Source: Azolla caroliniana (taxonomy: Eukaryota; Polypodiophyta). From it: a stretch of 64,000 nt of DNA. A program made the position numbers and the translations under genes. How positions within the stretch are numbered: position 1 is the first letter of the stretch; the number at the start of each line of letters is the position of its first letter. This document shows, one piece after another, positions 9,930-21,408 of this stretch. The stretch is taken from positions 2,356,001-2,420,000 of the forward strand of contig JBHGNT010000017.1 in NCBI GenBank assembly GCA_043228905.1, read 5' to 3'. Below the pieces are notes generated by a model. The model was not told the origin of the DNA, ran no database searches, and saw nothing but the letters and a program-made list of their open reading frames with translations.

Positions 9930-11054
9930 GTGATCAACCAATATATGGAGAAGCCGACCGTGGAGCACCTTCTATGCACGCATCGAATTTTGCGATATGT
10001 GAGTGGCACAAAGGACCGGGGACTGTTATACCGGCATGGTATAACCGAAGAGGTAGTCAGCTACACCGATGTCGACTGGGCCGGCGATGCATCGGATCGA
10101 CGATCCACCTCCGGCTATATGTTTTCCCTTGGTATCGCGGTTGTTGCATGGAGCAGCAAAAAGCAGCCAACAGTGGCCCTTTCGAGCACTGAGGCTGAAT
10201 ATCGGGGCGCTACCGTTGCCACCTGTGAAGCCATTTGGCTTCGGCAACTGCTACAAGACCTGCGGATTGAGGTGCCGACCTCGATCCTGATCTACTGTGA
10301 CAACATAAGCAGCATGCAGCTCGCCAAGAACCCCGTAGTCCATGCTCGCACAAAGCACATAGAAGTGCACTACCACTTCGTGCCTGAGCGTGTCCTGAGC
10401 GGTGAAGTCGAACTTTGGTATGTTCATACGGATTGGCAAGTTGCCGACATCTTCACCAAATCGCTCGAATCGGACAAGTTGCAGCACTTCCCTGAAATGC
10501 TTGGTGTTCAGCATCTCGACGTGCCACACTTGAGGGGGAGAACGGGCAAAGGCAAAGAAACTGCCGATTGCGCCGGTGAGGGAAGAACTGACAAAGGGAG
10601 AGACAAGAAGAAGAAGGCCAAGACCCAGACATGGTCCGATGTGGTGAAGGGCCTAGAATTGGAAGATGAATCGGGAGCGACTGATTCAGACAAGAGCTGG
10701 AACGAATTGGAGACAATCGATTCGGTTCAACAGATGGATTCGGAAGAACCGAATCAATTCAAGGCCAAAAGGACGAGAAGGCAGCAAAAGTCGACGCCAA
10801 CACGAAGGAATCGGCGAATCGACAAGCGCCGAAGTCACAGCAGCAAGGGAGCTGAATTGGGCCTGTTGAGTAGACAAGCCGACCGAGGAGGTCAAGGTGC
10901 GCAAAAACAGAAGGGTCATGGCAAATGGGACCGGACCGGACGAGGAGCGCGAGCGAGGCGGAGTGACGCCAGAAGGAGCCGGGTGGAAGGACCGGCTGCC
11001 ATGGAGACTGACACTACGATCCGACCTCAAGTTGAGCTTGAGGGGGAGTGTTGA
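9930..11054 (+). CDS. Copia-1 RNase H with C-terminal extension (open frame)
   Basis: 374 codons open without a break. First comes Copia RNase H: YTDVDWAGD (first Asp), ALSSTEAEYRG (Glu), YCDNISS (Asp), HTKHIEVHYHFV-like sequence and IFTKSLE. The domain normally ends with LGV...LRG just before the polypurine tract; here the frame continues for about 170 residues rich in Lys, Arg, Ser, Gly and Glu (residues about 204-374) with no recognised domain, and stops at TGA inside the 3' LTR. Upstream pol is broken, so this is a surviving open segment rather than a working gene. Confidence 0.75.
   Translation: MINQYMEKPTVEHLLCTHRILRYVSGTKDRGLLYRHGITEEVVSYTDVDWAGDASDRRSTSGYMFSLGIAVVAWSSKKQPTVALSSTEAEYRGATVATCEAIWLRQLLQDLRIEVPTSILIYCDNISSMQLAKNPVVHARTKHIEVHYHFVPERVLSGEVELWYVHTDWQVADIFTKSLESDKLQHFPEMLGVQHLDVPHLRGRTGKGKETADCAGEGRTDKGRDKKKKAKTQTWSDVVKGLELEDESGATDSDKSWNELETIDSVQQMDSEEPNQFKAKRTRRQQKSTPTRRNRRIDKRRSHSSKGAELGLLSRQADRGGQGAQKQKGHGKWDRTGRGARARRSDARRSRVEGPAAMETDTTIRPQVELEGEC
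10541..11048 (+). other. extra module between two polypurine tracts
   Basis: CTTGAGGGGGAG occurs at 10529-10540 and again at 11037-11048. The second copy is the functional polypurine tract adjoining the 3' LTR. The first sits where a Copia pol normally ends. The 508 bp between them keep the pol frame open and encode a highly charged basic segment. Nothing similar was seen in Copia-2 or Copia-3. Confidence 0.7.
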
Positions 11055-11369
11055 GCGGCAAGCTCAACGGGATCCGGATCGACTGAATAAGCCTGAGCCG
11101 GATCGACATCCAGAAGGATGAGCCGGATCGGTGAGCCGGTGAGTTGGGGAGCCGGTTAGCCGGATCAAGCAGTAACCGGAAGCCAAGTAGTAGCTAGACT
11201 ACTAAGTAGTTAATGTCTTGTAGTTAGTGTCAGATGCTTGTGTGAGCATTGAAGTACACCGTACTTCTGTTAGTCCGTATGGACTTGTATAAAAGTTTTC
11301 ACTGAACACATACAATGTACAAAGTATTACAGAGTTTTAGAGTTATTTTGAATAGAGTCTTATGTTCTG

Positions 11370-11418
<49 letters not shown>

Positions 11419-11504
11419 GCGTACTGTGTATATTCAAGCTCTCCATTAAACCTGCGTTTCTGTGTTTTCGGTTTTCTATTGCTTCCGCACACTATTCTTT
11501 CACA
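11049..11504 (+). repeat. Copia-1 3' LTR
   Basis: 456 bp, TGTTGAG...TTCACA, preceded by a polypurine tract and followed by the ATTGT target duplication. It contains an expanded CT run (about 11375-11416). Confidence 0.95.
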
Positions 11505-11609
11505 ATTGTGAATTGATTCCATGAGTTTGTATCTCCGTCGTCAGTCTATCCTGCTGGGCTTGCACTAGGCATATTCCTCTGCCATCTCCTCTCCTCAAAA
11601 TTGAAGTGA
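11505..11609 (+). pseudogene. RLP 3' tail fragment beyond Copia-1
   Basis: After the target duplication the sequence continues the RLP tail: CATGAGTTTGTATCTCCG, the membrane-span codons for LLGLH-type residues, and an end at TTGAAGTGA. Together with 4956-4977 it is a tandem copy of roughly the last 120 bp of the RLP gene, with small deletions. Confidence 0.8.
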
Positions 11610-11983
11610 ATCAGTAGTTATTGTTGGTCAAAAGAACTGGACTGGACTGCACAATTTTTGGGAGTGCCATCCATCATAAAAGCTAATTGAAATACTCACA
11701 CGAGGAGAACAATCTCCAACATGAGCATTTTGAACATTCTACTGTATGCATTTTTACTCCATGAAAGCATTGCATTGGGTTGCTCATCTTCCAATTCATT
11801 TTGAAGGCTTAGGTCCATTTGCTTACCTCTCTATTACTCCGTATATATCCTCTTAATTTATTACATTACCACTCTGGAACGTAGGGATTCTATGACCTCT
11901 CGGTCTCCATTGGATAACCTTACCAAGCTACACTCACTGTCATGAACATCGACTTGAACTCAAACCTAGGTCCTTGTATATAT
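11610..11983 (+). repeat. RLP 3' flank, copy 1 of 3
   Basis: Shares long runs with 13871-14270 and 25913-26300, for example AATACTCACACGAGGAG and CCATTGGA-AACCTTACCAAGC. It marks an RLP 3' flank displaced from the full-length gene by Copia-1. Confidence 0.75.
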
Positions 11984-13678
11984 TGTGGTGTGCATGTGTT
12001 CCTTTGTGCCACCCTTTTAGCACACCTGTTTTAGCATGGATGTAGCTAAGCGAACCCAAATGGGTATCTTTGTATTGACTATAAATTGAGCAAGAAGTAG
12101 AGAAGCTAAGTAGGCTGGTTTTGATCTCTTTACGTGCATTTCACATATTGGTGGAGAAGCGAGGTAAAATTTTAGATGGCTAACACCTTGTTCATCGCGT
12201 CCCAACTCCTCGTCGCCTTCGAAGCCGACACCCCTATGAAGTCTAAGTTCCCACAACCTCATGAGCAACCACCCCACCTCCAAATAGAGAAGCTCTTGCC
12301 AGTCCTCTCCAACGCAATGCGTCAAATCAACTTTTGAAACTGATCTCTGGGGTGTTGATGGAAGAACATGCCCCCCACATCCAAGCAGCTTCGCATGTAT
12401 GCACCGTTCTTACCACCATCAATCACTCCACCCACACCAAATAGAGAAGCTCTTGCCAGTCCTGTCCAATGCTATGCGTCAAATCAACTTTTGAAATTGA
12501 TCTCTGGGGTGTTGATGGAAGAACATGTCCCCCACATCCAAGCTCGCACGCAAGCTTGTTGCACCGTCACCTTAGGCAGTCTCACTTTCTCACACCACTT
12601 TTATGTCTTGCCCCACCAACTCTTCCTCCTCACCTTAGGTTGTGATTGGTTCCTCAAGCGTCACACTATAACTAATTTCGTTGCCCACCAAGTTCTTGTC
12701 CCATGAGCTCCCCTGATCCCCTTCCTACACGATAGCCCCCCTGCCCCCCACCTCAGCCAAGTTCATGTGGCCCTCAGTCCACAGGAGCAATTGATCTCCA
12801 TCCACCAATTGTTTGCTCGTTTTCCATCACTAGCCCTGTCCAACTAATATCTAATCAAGGCCGCTAGTTCCACGAGGATGTCCTCAATGCCATTGCATCT
12901 CAACTAGGTGGCAACCAAGTGTTTACGTCCCCATACCATCCCTAGACAAATGGCCTCATTGAACGCCTCAACAAGACCCTCAAGTAGGAAATTCCTGCAT
13001 GAATCAACCCTTTTTGAGCAGTCTATGAACGTGACCCTCGCCTCCCACCAGAATCATCCATTGACATCCATTCCAAACCTACCAACATGGATAATGCCAG
13101 GTGCGGGCTCAATCTCCAACAGATGCTCCCCCTCCTTCGACAAGCCATCTCTTGAAACCTACAAGTCACACAACAATGCCAAACGTAGCATTACGATGTG
13201 GGTCGAATTACCCAACTTATGCTAATAAAACCGTAAGTCCTTGTTTACTTCCCAGTCCGGAAACACAGTCTTAGCGAATCCCTCATGCACCGATGGATCA
13301 GCCCGCTCACCATAGTTCATGCCATCAGATCCACTACGTACTTGCTCCGATGCGATTCCAATGGTTGATTCACCTCCGCCCATGTTGCCTGCATCAAGCC
13401 CTATGCCACACCAGGCCCATCTTTTGGCCCCCATCCTTTCCCCAGGTCGTGAACCTCCTTGTTTCTCTTAGGGGGAAAATGTGGTGTGCATGTGTTCCTT
13501 TGTGCCACCCTTTTAGCACACCCTTTTTAGCATGCATGTAGCTAAGCCAACCCACCCTTTTTAGCACACGTCTTTTTACATGCATGTAGCTAAGCAAACC
13601 CAAATGGGCACCTTTGTATCGACTATAAATTGAGCAAGAAGTAAGAAGCTAAGTAGGTTGGTTTTGATCTCTTTATGT
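11984..13678 (+). mobile_element. decayed short Gypsy-like LTR element
   Basis: The LTR-like ends start TGTGGTGTGCATGTGTTCC at 11984 and 13480. The left LTR runs to about 12145. The right LTR has an internal duplication and is cut short at about 13678, where an RLP fragment begins. A polypurine run (AGGGGGAAAA, 13471-13480) precedes the right LTR. Interior remnants include a protease-like end (LTLGCDWFLKRH, about 12635) and an integrase-like piece (TSPYHP, stop, TNGLIERLNKTLK, about 12928-12987). The large deletions leave an element of only about 1.7 kb. Confidence 0.65.
12285..12545 (+). repeat. 155-bp-offset direct repeat inside the decayed Gypsy
   Basis: AATAGAGAAGCTCTTGCCAG through CCCCCACATCCAAGC occurs at about 12285-12390 and again at about 12440-12545 with few differences. 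It is a local duplication within the element's interior. Confidence 0.8.
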
Positions 13679-13870
13679 GCCTCTGTGGCTACCCTCTTTC
13701 CTCCTCCTGCAACACAAGCACAAGCGCAGGAGAGCTGGAGCAGCTACTATTATTGATTGTGATTTGGTTCCATGAGTTTGTATCTCCCTGGGCACTTCTG
13801 GTGGGCTATCCCGTTGGTCTTGCACTTGGATATTCCTCTACCATCCCCTCTCCTCAAAATTGAAGTGAAT
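13679..13870 (+). pseudogene. RLP C-terminal fragment
   Basis: About 60 codons match the RLP end: CGYPLSSSCNTSTSAG, WFHEFVSPWALLVGYPVGLALG, then a frameshift (one base lost) before the usual LKLK-type end. It joins the truncated LTR at a short shared word (about TGTG), which suggests an end-joining junction. Closer to the RLP2 version (SPWA) than to RLP1 (SLSA). Confidence 0.85.
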
Positions 13871-14270
13871 AAGTAGTAGTTGTTGGTGAAGAGAACTGGA
13901 TTGGACTACACATCAGAGGAGTGTCATCATAAAAGCTAATTTGAAATACTCACACGAGGAGCACAATCTCCAACATGAGAATTTAGAACTATGTATAAAT
14001 ATGCCTTTCGAACTTTCTATAAATATGGCTTTCCAACTTTGTATTGTATGCATTTTACTCCATGGACCATGAAAGCATTACATTGCTGATCTTCGTACGT
14101 ATCCATTTTGAAGGCCTAGGTCCATTTCCTTACCTCTCAATTACTCCATATATTTCCTCTTAATTTACCTACATTACCACTCTGGAATGTAGGGGTTGAA
14201 CCCATGATCCGGGTCTCCATTGGACAACCTTACCAAGCTACAGGTCATACTCTTTCTCTCTCTTAATTAG
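13871..14270 (+). repeat. RLP 3' flank, copy 2 of 3
   Basis: Parallel to 11610-11983 and 25913-26300. It shares ATACTCACACGAGGAG, TTTTACTCCATGGACCAT and CCATTGGACAACCTTACC with one or both. Confidence 0.75.
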
Positions 14271-14327
14271 CTTACTTTAGTGGTAAGTTGTTACACTACT
14301 CGCACTACAACTCTAGTTCTCCATACA

Positions 14328-14410
<83 letters not shown>
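14328..14410. repeat. compound CT/CA microsatellite
   Basis: About 13 CT units pass directly into about 28 CA units. TGGTATCAGG begins 10 bp later at 14421, looking like the start of a tRNA-Met primer site, so this may be the end of an otherwise unrecognised Copia LTR. No partner LTR was found. Confidence 0.85.
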
Positions 14411-14412
<2 letters not shown>

Positions 14413-14430
14413 ATTCTACATGGTATCAGG

Positions 14431-15507
14431 TGCAACAAAGGAGTTCAACCCCACCAAGACGTTTGTTGTGTTATACGATAACCGAATGTGCTAATTGATG
14501 CTAATTGATCTTGTTGGACATAGAAGCATTATTAACAAATGCGACTGCAAATGCTGCCCAACTATAATCTTGCACTTATCATATTGAAAAACTTTAATTA
14601 GAAAAAGGATAAAACATGGCATATGACCCTAGAGATCATATTTGGACACTAAAATTTGTTAACCATGGATGATGGAACCAACTTACATGCAAAAATTCAT
14701 TACCCCACAAATAAATGCAATTAATCCTAGTGGTCTTGCACTTGGCATATCCTTTTGCCATCTCCTTTGCTAGAAAAAATTTAAGTGAATTAGTTTCTCT
14801 GCTTTAAAGAGGAGTCTTATTCAGTATACTTCAAGAAATAATTCTGAATTTATATAGAATATCCTGGTCAAGAATTTTTAAGAATGACATAATTAATCAA
14901 CAACAAAGAAGTATTGTTTTGGCCTAGGAGTGAGAATAAAATAATACTTCATAATTGTTTTCAACCACTAACTTAACAGAATTGGATTAATGTTTGGGAG
15001 GCTAGTGCATAATTGATGTGTAGAATTGGCAGGAATCAAATGCGTTCCTCCCAAACAATGGACATCTCTATAAATACTTAATGCTATAATTAGCAAAATA
15101 GTAGCCAGTAATTAAAATACTGCAAATAAAATACATTTACTTGGCCTTTGGAAATCATGTCTTTGCAATGAATGAAGCTCTGTGGTCATTCATCTATGAA
15201 ATTCTTTTTTGGGAGGAGACGGTTTTCTTAATGTTGATTAACACTCCTCTATTTCACTTCATTGTATCATTGGGATAATCCAATATACCAATGGGGCCTC
15301 CAAGATTTTCATATTTTCATATTTTCAAATATGGTCATTTTTTATTCATGAGGCATGGTTGTTATCATAGTTTAGAATGTAAACATGTGCATCTTGGCAG
15401 GTGCTCAAAAAATACATATTACTTAATAGGCTGCCAACTTGGAATCATAATAACAATCATCACATTTGGCAAATACACAACTAAGGTTAAGGTTCGCGTA
15501 ATTTCAT
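14431..15507. other. AT-rich spacer without recognisable genes
   Basis: No coding features were recognised apart from a 65-bp RLP tail remnant at 14727-14791. The short open frame at 15291-15530 has no family resemblance. Confidence 0.5.
14727..14791 (+). pseudogene. tiny RLP tail remnant
   Basis: CTTGCACTTGGCATAT followed by a CCATCTCCT-type run and an AAGTGAATTAG end resembles the last 60 bp of the RLP gene and its stop. It is too short to be certain, but its place among other RLP pieces supports it. Confidence 0.55.
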
Positions 15508-16033
15508 TACATAACTCCTCGTTTGCCTAGCTACCCACAATTCTCTTTATGCGTCCTCTTGGCTGGGGTATACATAACCCATGATTCTTCTTGTAAGAAT
15601 TGACTACATGTAGCATGTCGAGGAAGTGATCATGGATGTATGTATAGATATGCCACGTGATGCCTCCTACATATAATGTGCCTACATATACAATCCATGA
15701 CTCTGTCTATAATATATATATATATCCCTATCGTTTCTCTCTCTTCTATATATATCCATGAATCCTCTACACCATTTGTTTGTTATTCACATCACATATA
15801 TCTACTCCACCCATATATACCTTTGCCACAACACGTCCCATCATGTTTCTCTTATTGCAGACCATCTATGATATGTTTTTGTACAAAGCAAAACTGAAGG
15901 AGTCAAAAAGTGAGTGGGGCCTACAAGCTATTATAACAGGTTCTAATACCACTTACTAGCGAAGAAAGTCACTAATGTACAATTTATTGTACAATATATC
16001 ATTACTCTATATATATGTGTGTATGACTGTATT
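15508..16033 (+). repeat. RLP 5' flank, copy B
   Basis: Aligns to 1291-1877. Homology ends at ATGACTGTATT (to 16033), exactly before CAGGGCC, the likely end of a hAT-like element. The RLP body expected after this flank is missing; only its 3' half survives, at 24845-25912. Confidence 0.8.
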
Positions 16034-18629
16034 CAGGGCCTGAATTTGACGGGTTAGTCTTTAAGTTTTTTGACGGGCATGTTTTAAAGATGTATGTCAT
16101 ATGACACAAGAGTGCAAAAACTAACATGTCATTTGACATGTAAGTTTTAATAATGAAAAGCTCTATATGATGCTTCATTATTATACATTTTATTACTAAA
16201 GAAAGTATACAACGATACACAAATAAATATAACTACCTCACAAAGATAATGAAAACATACAAATTGAATACTTAAATCATCATATATTTCTTAAAGCCCA
16301 AAAAACACAAAAAATGTTTATCATACCGTGACTCCTCATATTAAGCATTGTGCAATATGTGTCTACTTCAATGATACTATCTTTCTCTCTTTATCTTCAA
16401 ACCAAAGGTTATATATATCCCTCCAACAAATGTTTGATGTCTCTTGAGAATTGAAGGATATAAACATCAAAGCATCTAAAGTTTCCAAAGATAAACCATT
16501 TCTAATATCATTTTTTATGGTATTTTGACGTGAAAAGCCTCATTCACATGCTGCTGTACTAATAGGAATAGTCAGACATAGTTGCCACAATTGCATAATA
16601 CCTGGAAATAATTGCCACCAAGATTGTGCTTTGCAACAAATATTCCATGCATCATGCATTCCTCTTCCTTTAGCAATTCTAACAAGCATACAAACAAAAT
16701 CTTCTCGCTCATTGAAGCATCTTTTCATGTCAACAATTTGCCTATCAATATTAAACTTCCCAATAAGTTTTTGTAACCATTCCTTTGTCTTTTTCTCTCT
16801 TTCATTTTCCTCAATGGGATATGAACATGGATTAAACAACTTTACAACATTGAAAAATGTAACATCGGGGAAACAATTGTTTAAGGCATCAATAACATGT
16901 TGGACAAAGTCCTTTCCAATGCTAATGCATTCATCCAAACTACCATTTTCCACATTACCATGAAAAATATTCAAGTTGAAATCACTACTATCTTCATTCT
17001 CACTATCAAGACTACTTACTAGTCTTCTTGATCGTTTTGTTACTCCTTTGGGTTTGGAATTGGTATAAACTTCAATGGATGTGAACGACTAACATTATCA
17101 CATCCAATATATGTGAGTATGCCATCTTTCACATTAGATAGAAAGTTTGGAAGAAACATAGACCTGGTGCCAAATGTTTCACAAGATAAATATCATCTTC
17201 GAAGTTTCTCGTGGATGATATCCAAGTGAACACCAAGCATAGTTACATCCATTAATTCCCTTTGGAACTGCTCATTTAATTTATTTAATTCCACAAGAAT
17301 ATCTGCCAATAGGTGTAACATAAATTGCACTTGGAATATAGTAGCATACTCGTACCATTTTTTTTCATGTTTTTCCCATTGTTCTAAAATTGCAAGCATA
17401 AGTGTAACTAGTCTCTCCATTACTTGGCCTCGAGATAACCCTCAAATCACCCTCACCATTACTTGGCCTTGAGAATTTTAAGCACCTTCAAATCACCCTC
17501 ACCATGTTGTTTCATTATTTCTTTTAGCTCCTTGTGTCTATTAGTTGACTTTCCCAACCAAGACTATACTTTATTTGCAAATGCATCAAGGAAGCTAAAC
17601 ACATGTGCATGAGACATTATATATGCATCTTTTATGGCAAGTGCTTCACGATGTGCAATGCAATGCACTCCCAAAATATTAGGCATCATGGATTGAAACT
17701 TAGAAATTGCTCCATTGTTCTTCCCCTACCATAGATGATGCCCCATCACTTGCAAAAGCCACTAGTTTTTTAAAATCTAAATTTCTCTCCAAACTGAATT
17801 CATTGATAGTATTATAGATACCTTTAGCTTTCACATTTTCCACCGGAAGAAGACGCACAAATTTACACTATGGCTCCCCTTTGCCACCTTCACTTAAGTA
17901 CAAGACATAGATAATGAGGTGTTTTTCCAATGTCCGATCTGTGCTTTCATCAATCAAGATTGAGAAAAATGGACTTCCACGAATTTCATCATACAAGAAT
18001 TTTCTTGTGAGGTTCTTAATAGCCATTAAGAATTCTCTGGCAGATTTAGCATTAGCATAAACACCATATTCATTTGAGGCAGGGGCATTTGGAGTACCAA
18101 GTTCTCTTTGTAACTGACATTGTTTTACATATTTCTCTAATGGAATATCATTGCAAGCATAAAAATGAACCAACTTCATGCATAAGATTATCCTCTCATA
18201 TTCTAAATGCATGATTTCTGAAATTTTGATATCCATTGGGCCTTTCACATTTGCATTTTCCTTTTGTATCTTTACATGATGCATGGCACTTCCTATTACA
18301 TGATCGGATGACTTAGCATGCTCATTCAATGAAGACAATTGCATGCTAAGAGATCTACCATCCGTAAAAACATTATTCCTTCTTGCATCTTTACACCACA
18401 TGCATTTAATTTTTTCACCTAATAAGGACTTTGTCAAATATGCCCATGGGTGGAGCAAAGTCCATTGGTTTCTCCACTTTCTTTTTGTTTTATTAGAAGA
18501 AGATGTTGACACATTTACATTTGTGACAACCTCTTCCTCATTATTTGGAGTATCATTAAGATGTGTTCTCTTGCAAAACACACTCTTAATAGAAGGTTGG
18601 TGTGATCTATGTTTTTTGGGGCAGGACAT
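16034..18629 (-). pseudogene. hAT-family transposase with zinc finger, decayed
   Basis: Read on the minus strand from an ATG at 18629 (MSCPKKHRSHQPSIKS). The N-terminal part has a zinc-finger-like region (CMWCKDARRNNVF ... LNEHAKSSDH). A transposase core follows, with FFSILIDESTD near 17950 and LVAFASDGASSMVG near 17750. The C-terminal hAT dimerisation region lies at about 16384-16640 (LWQLCLTIPISTAACE, then GFS...NTIKNDIRNGLS). Frameshifts and stops occur at about 17865, 17700, 17430 and 16540. The layout resembles the KIAA1586/ZNF862-type hAT relatives. The element's left end CAGGGCC at 16034 coincides with the end of the duplicated RLP flank; the right end was not established. Confidence 0.75.
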
Positions 18630-18789
18630 ACTCTTGAAACTGAGAGAATTCACAAACCAAGAATAAAAACAAAGATGAGATGGGCAATCAAGGGACCTTG
18701 ATGTAGAGTATGTTGGACTAACATAATCTATGATTTGATTTATAAGAAGGGGAAACACATATATACAATCCATGAAATCCACAAATTAA

Positions 18790-19856
18790 ATATATTCTAA
18801 ATACAATAAGAAGATTAAAATACTTGGGATATATGCAAGATTACGAGGCAATAAAGGATAGTTTCCACTCTAGATCTTCCAATCTATCAAAAAAAAGGGA
18901 AGAAAGATGAAGGCTCACATAGCTTACACGCACATGCAAATCCATGTATGTAAATGTGATAGAAATTGAGGGAACAAATATATTGCAAACAATATTGAAG
19001 AAAAAGATTAAGAGAAAAAAGTAGTGGATATATTAAAACAAGAGGACAATAAAAATGCTAGGTGATAATGCTCGTCAACTTTTCATGAACCCATAAATAA
19101 TTGAGTTTGAACTCATAAGATGTTATAGAAAATAAAATTGATTGAATGTAAAATGTGAGCATGTTGAGCTTGTTCCATCTTCTATGTTATATTCCTTATA
19201 TAATTGCCGCATATGTTTCTTCAAAACCTTTCTTGACATTTAATCAACATGGTAAGGTAAATATACTTAGGGAGAAAAAAGAAGAGAAATTGGTAGTGTC
19301 TAAAAAAGTTATTCCCTATTAAAAGAGATTCATACACAAAACAAAGATAAGAAAATTCAATGATGGGAGACAAAGGAATCCAATAAAGGAAATGGTTAAC
19401 AATGGCCCTGTCACCGCACGCCCTTCCTTAGTTGAAACTATTGTCAAAAACTAAACCTAAATATGTAAGCATTGAGGAAGTCACGAAACAATCAATGTAC
19501 TCTAAATAGTTGCGATTCAAAAATAGCCATAAGATGACTTGTTGCACATAAAGCATAAACTTGTAAAAAGAATCCAATATTTTATTGGTCCCTCAAATTC
19601 CATGACCATCAAAAAGGGAGACTTTATGTGACTTGGCCATAATAGATGATGATGAAGCTACCGTTATCTACATTGTGGATAGCAATTTCTCTATGAATGA
19701 CAGACAATAAAGGAAAAAGACTTGATGAAAGCACAAGGCAAGAAGATCACATGGCGTTTTTATTCTAGACAAGCAAACATTTTACTTTCCTTGCTTGCTT
19801 GGGAAGCATTACATTGTCCACAAACAAGAGTTTGTATGCTTCCAATATAACATCGT
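18790..19856. other. AT-rich sequence, no recognisable gene
   Basis: No coding similarity was seen. It may include the 5' part of the hAT element; GGCCCTG at 19404-19410 is a possible terminal match to CAGGGCC, but the flanking 8-bp duplication is absent. Confidence 0.5.
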
Positions 19857-19978
19857 TGTCAGGAATAATACTAAACAGAGATAGGATTAGTACTAAACAG
19901 AGAGAGAATTAGTACTAGAGAAGGGAAGTACTATTAGAACTAAGGGGACGGGACTGCGTAAGACTCCCGAGAAAGAAA
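19857..19978 (-). repeat. Gypsy-A 3' LTR, outer part
   Basis: TGTCAGGAATAATACTAAAC through GACGGGACTGCGTAAGACTC matches the outer part of the Gypsy-F LTR (38347 and 55986). The LTR resumes at about 21437 beyond the LINE. Confidence 0.85.
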
Positions 19979-20195
19979 GAAAGAAAGAAAGATATATTAA
20001 CGTCTTCTAAGGCCAAAATTGGCCCATGAGACAAATGGTGTACAACAAAAATGGGATATTTACCCATTCATCGAAAGTAAAAATAAAAATAAGATAAAAT
20101 AGAGTTTAAGCTAAATAGTTCTAAGAAAACAACAAACATATTCTATATAAAAAACATGTTCTACAATGAGAAATGATTCTATACTAGGCCTAATT

Positions 20196-21407
20196 TCATT
20201 TCCATCCAAGTCTCTCGAAGAGAAGCGGGGGGTCAAAGGGTTGCCATGTGGATGTGGCCCGTGGTCCCCATGTAAGAGGTACCCCAACCATAGCTTCGAG
20301 TCGACGTAGCTCACGTTCCCTTATCTTCTTAATCTTTTCTACTCCACGTTGACTTGTGTTGAAGCCCAACATCCGAGGACGTTTGGTTGCTCTTTGTATT
20401 TCTGCTTCCTCAAGGGAGAGGCCGAGCGGCATAAGTGTATCCACATTCATCGTCTCCCCATGTTCCTGAAAAATTACACTAGGTACATGTTGATGAGTAG
20501 TAAAAGGGTTATGATTAACACTTTGTAATTTATCCTCCCTATGTTGTTTTAGCTCTAAGATATACCTACCTAGTCTCTTTACACTCGGGGTATCTAATAG
20601 TTTGGAGAGGGTGGGAGAGGGTCCTAGTATGTCTTGGTATTCCGCCCGTATCTCGGCATAAGTTGGGCACTTGCATGTGAAGTGATACTCATCCTCTATC
20701 TCTATGTGGCATAACCTACATAGCCTTTCCTCTCTAGGGACTCTATTAGCTCGACCATTCTCAATCTCAAGTTGGTGAGATGATATCCTAAGTTGTCCAA
20801 TGGCCACCCTTAGTGCATTTGATAAGAAAGTATCTAGGTATCTTGGTCGTGTAATAAACCCTAACTTAGAGAAGTGCAAGAAGTGTTCCTTATAGTACAC
20901 CATTTTAGATGGGAGTGGCTCTCGTGGGGTGATCCATTTGTATCGAGTGTAGATTTGCCATATTTCTTGGCGTATCACTTTATTACGATCTTCACGAGAG
21001 ATTAAAGTTTGATCAGTCCCATGGTTGTACTTAAGGGGAGGTAGGTTATTAATGTCTATGCCATTTGCAAATAACCAACTCACCACAATGCTATACCAAG
21101 AGTTAGTGTCTCCAGACACATGTAAGGATCGGGATGCCTCAAAGGCTCGACGGGATATCCTATCTTGTGGTTGACTATGTATCCGATGAATAAAAGCTAC
21201 CACTTGAAAGAGTGCTTCTACTAACATCGGGGGTAGGCTAAACTCCGCTCTAATAATGTCATGTGGTACTGTCGATTTGCTTCGGAGTTGACGTGATAAC
21301 ATCACCACTAAAGGTCTCTCCAATTGCGTCCACATGAAAGATGGTAGACCTGGAGCCCATACTACTGATGCATACATGAGGGACAGGGTCACTAATGAGT
21401 CGAAAAG
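20196..21407 (-). pseudogene. LINE RT C-terminal part with zinc-binding domain
   Basis: About 400 codons open on the minus strand. The frame enters from truncated sequence as LFDSLVTLSLMYASVVW, the LINE pattern LF.(A/S)LV.P.L.YG.EVW. Near the end is a zf-RVT motif RLCRLCHIEIEDEYHFTCKC (C..C, H, C). The first in-frame Met is a few residues in, so there is no genuine start. RT catalytic motifs are missing through 5' truncation, usual for LINE copies. Confidence 0.8.
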
Positions 21408-21408
21408 G

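Larger units (their letters stand above)
4978..11504 (+). mobile_element. Copia-1 LTR retrotransposon, complete but degenerate
   Basis: The LTRs (4978-5398 and 11049-11504) begin TGTTGAG and end TTCACA. The 5-bp target duplication ATTGT is present at 4973-4977 and 11505-11509. Order inside is initiator-Met PBS, gag, protease, integrase, RT and RNase H, the usual Copia order. The reading frame is broken in several places, and a MITE interrupts the region before integrase. An unusual 508-bp module lies between RNase H and the 3' LTR. Confidence 0.97.

Noticed and set aside
14280-14498. 72-codon ORF with Ser-Leu and Thr-His repeats
   Set aside because: Translation of the CT/CA microsatellite.
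16034-18629. Domesticated hAT-derived host gene
   Set aside because: Several frameshifts and stops across the coding region; no sign of an intact frame.
19404-19410. GGCCCTG as the right end of the hAT element begun at 16034
   Set aside because: Only 7 bp match the left end and the adjoining 8 bp (TCACCGCA) do not repeat ACTGTATT.
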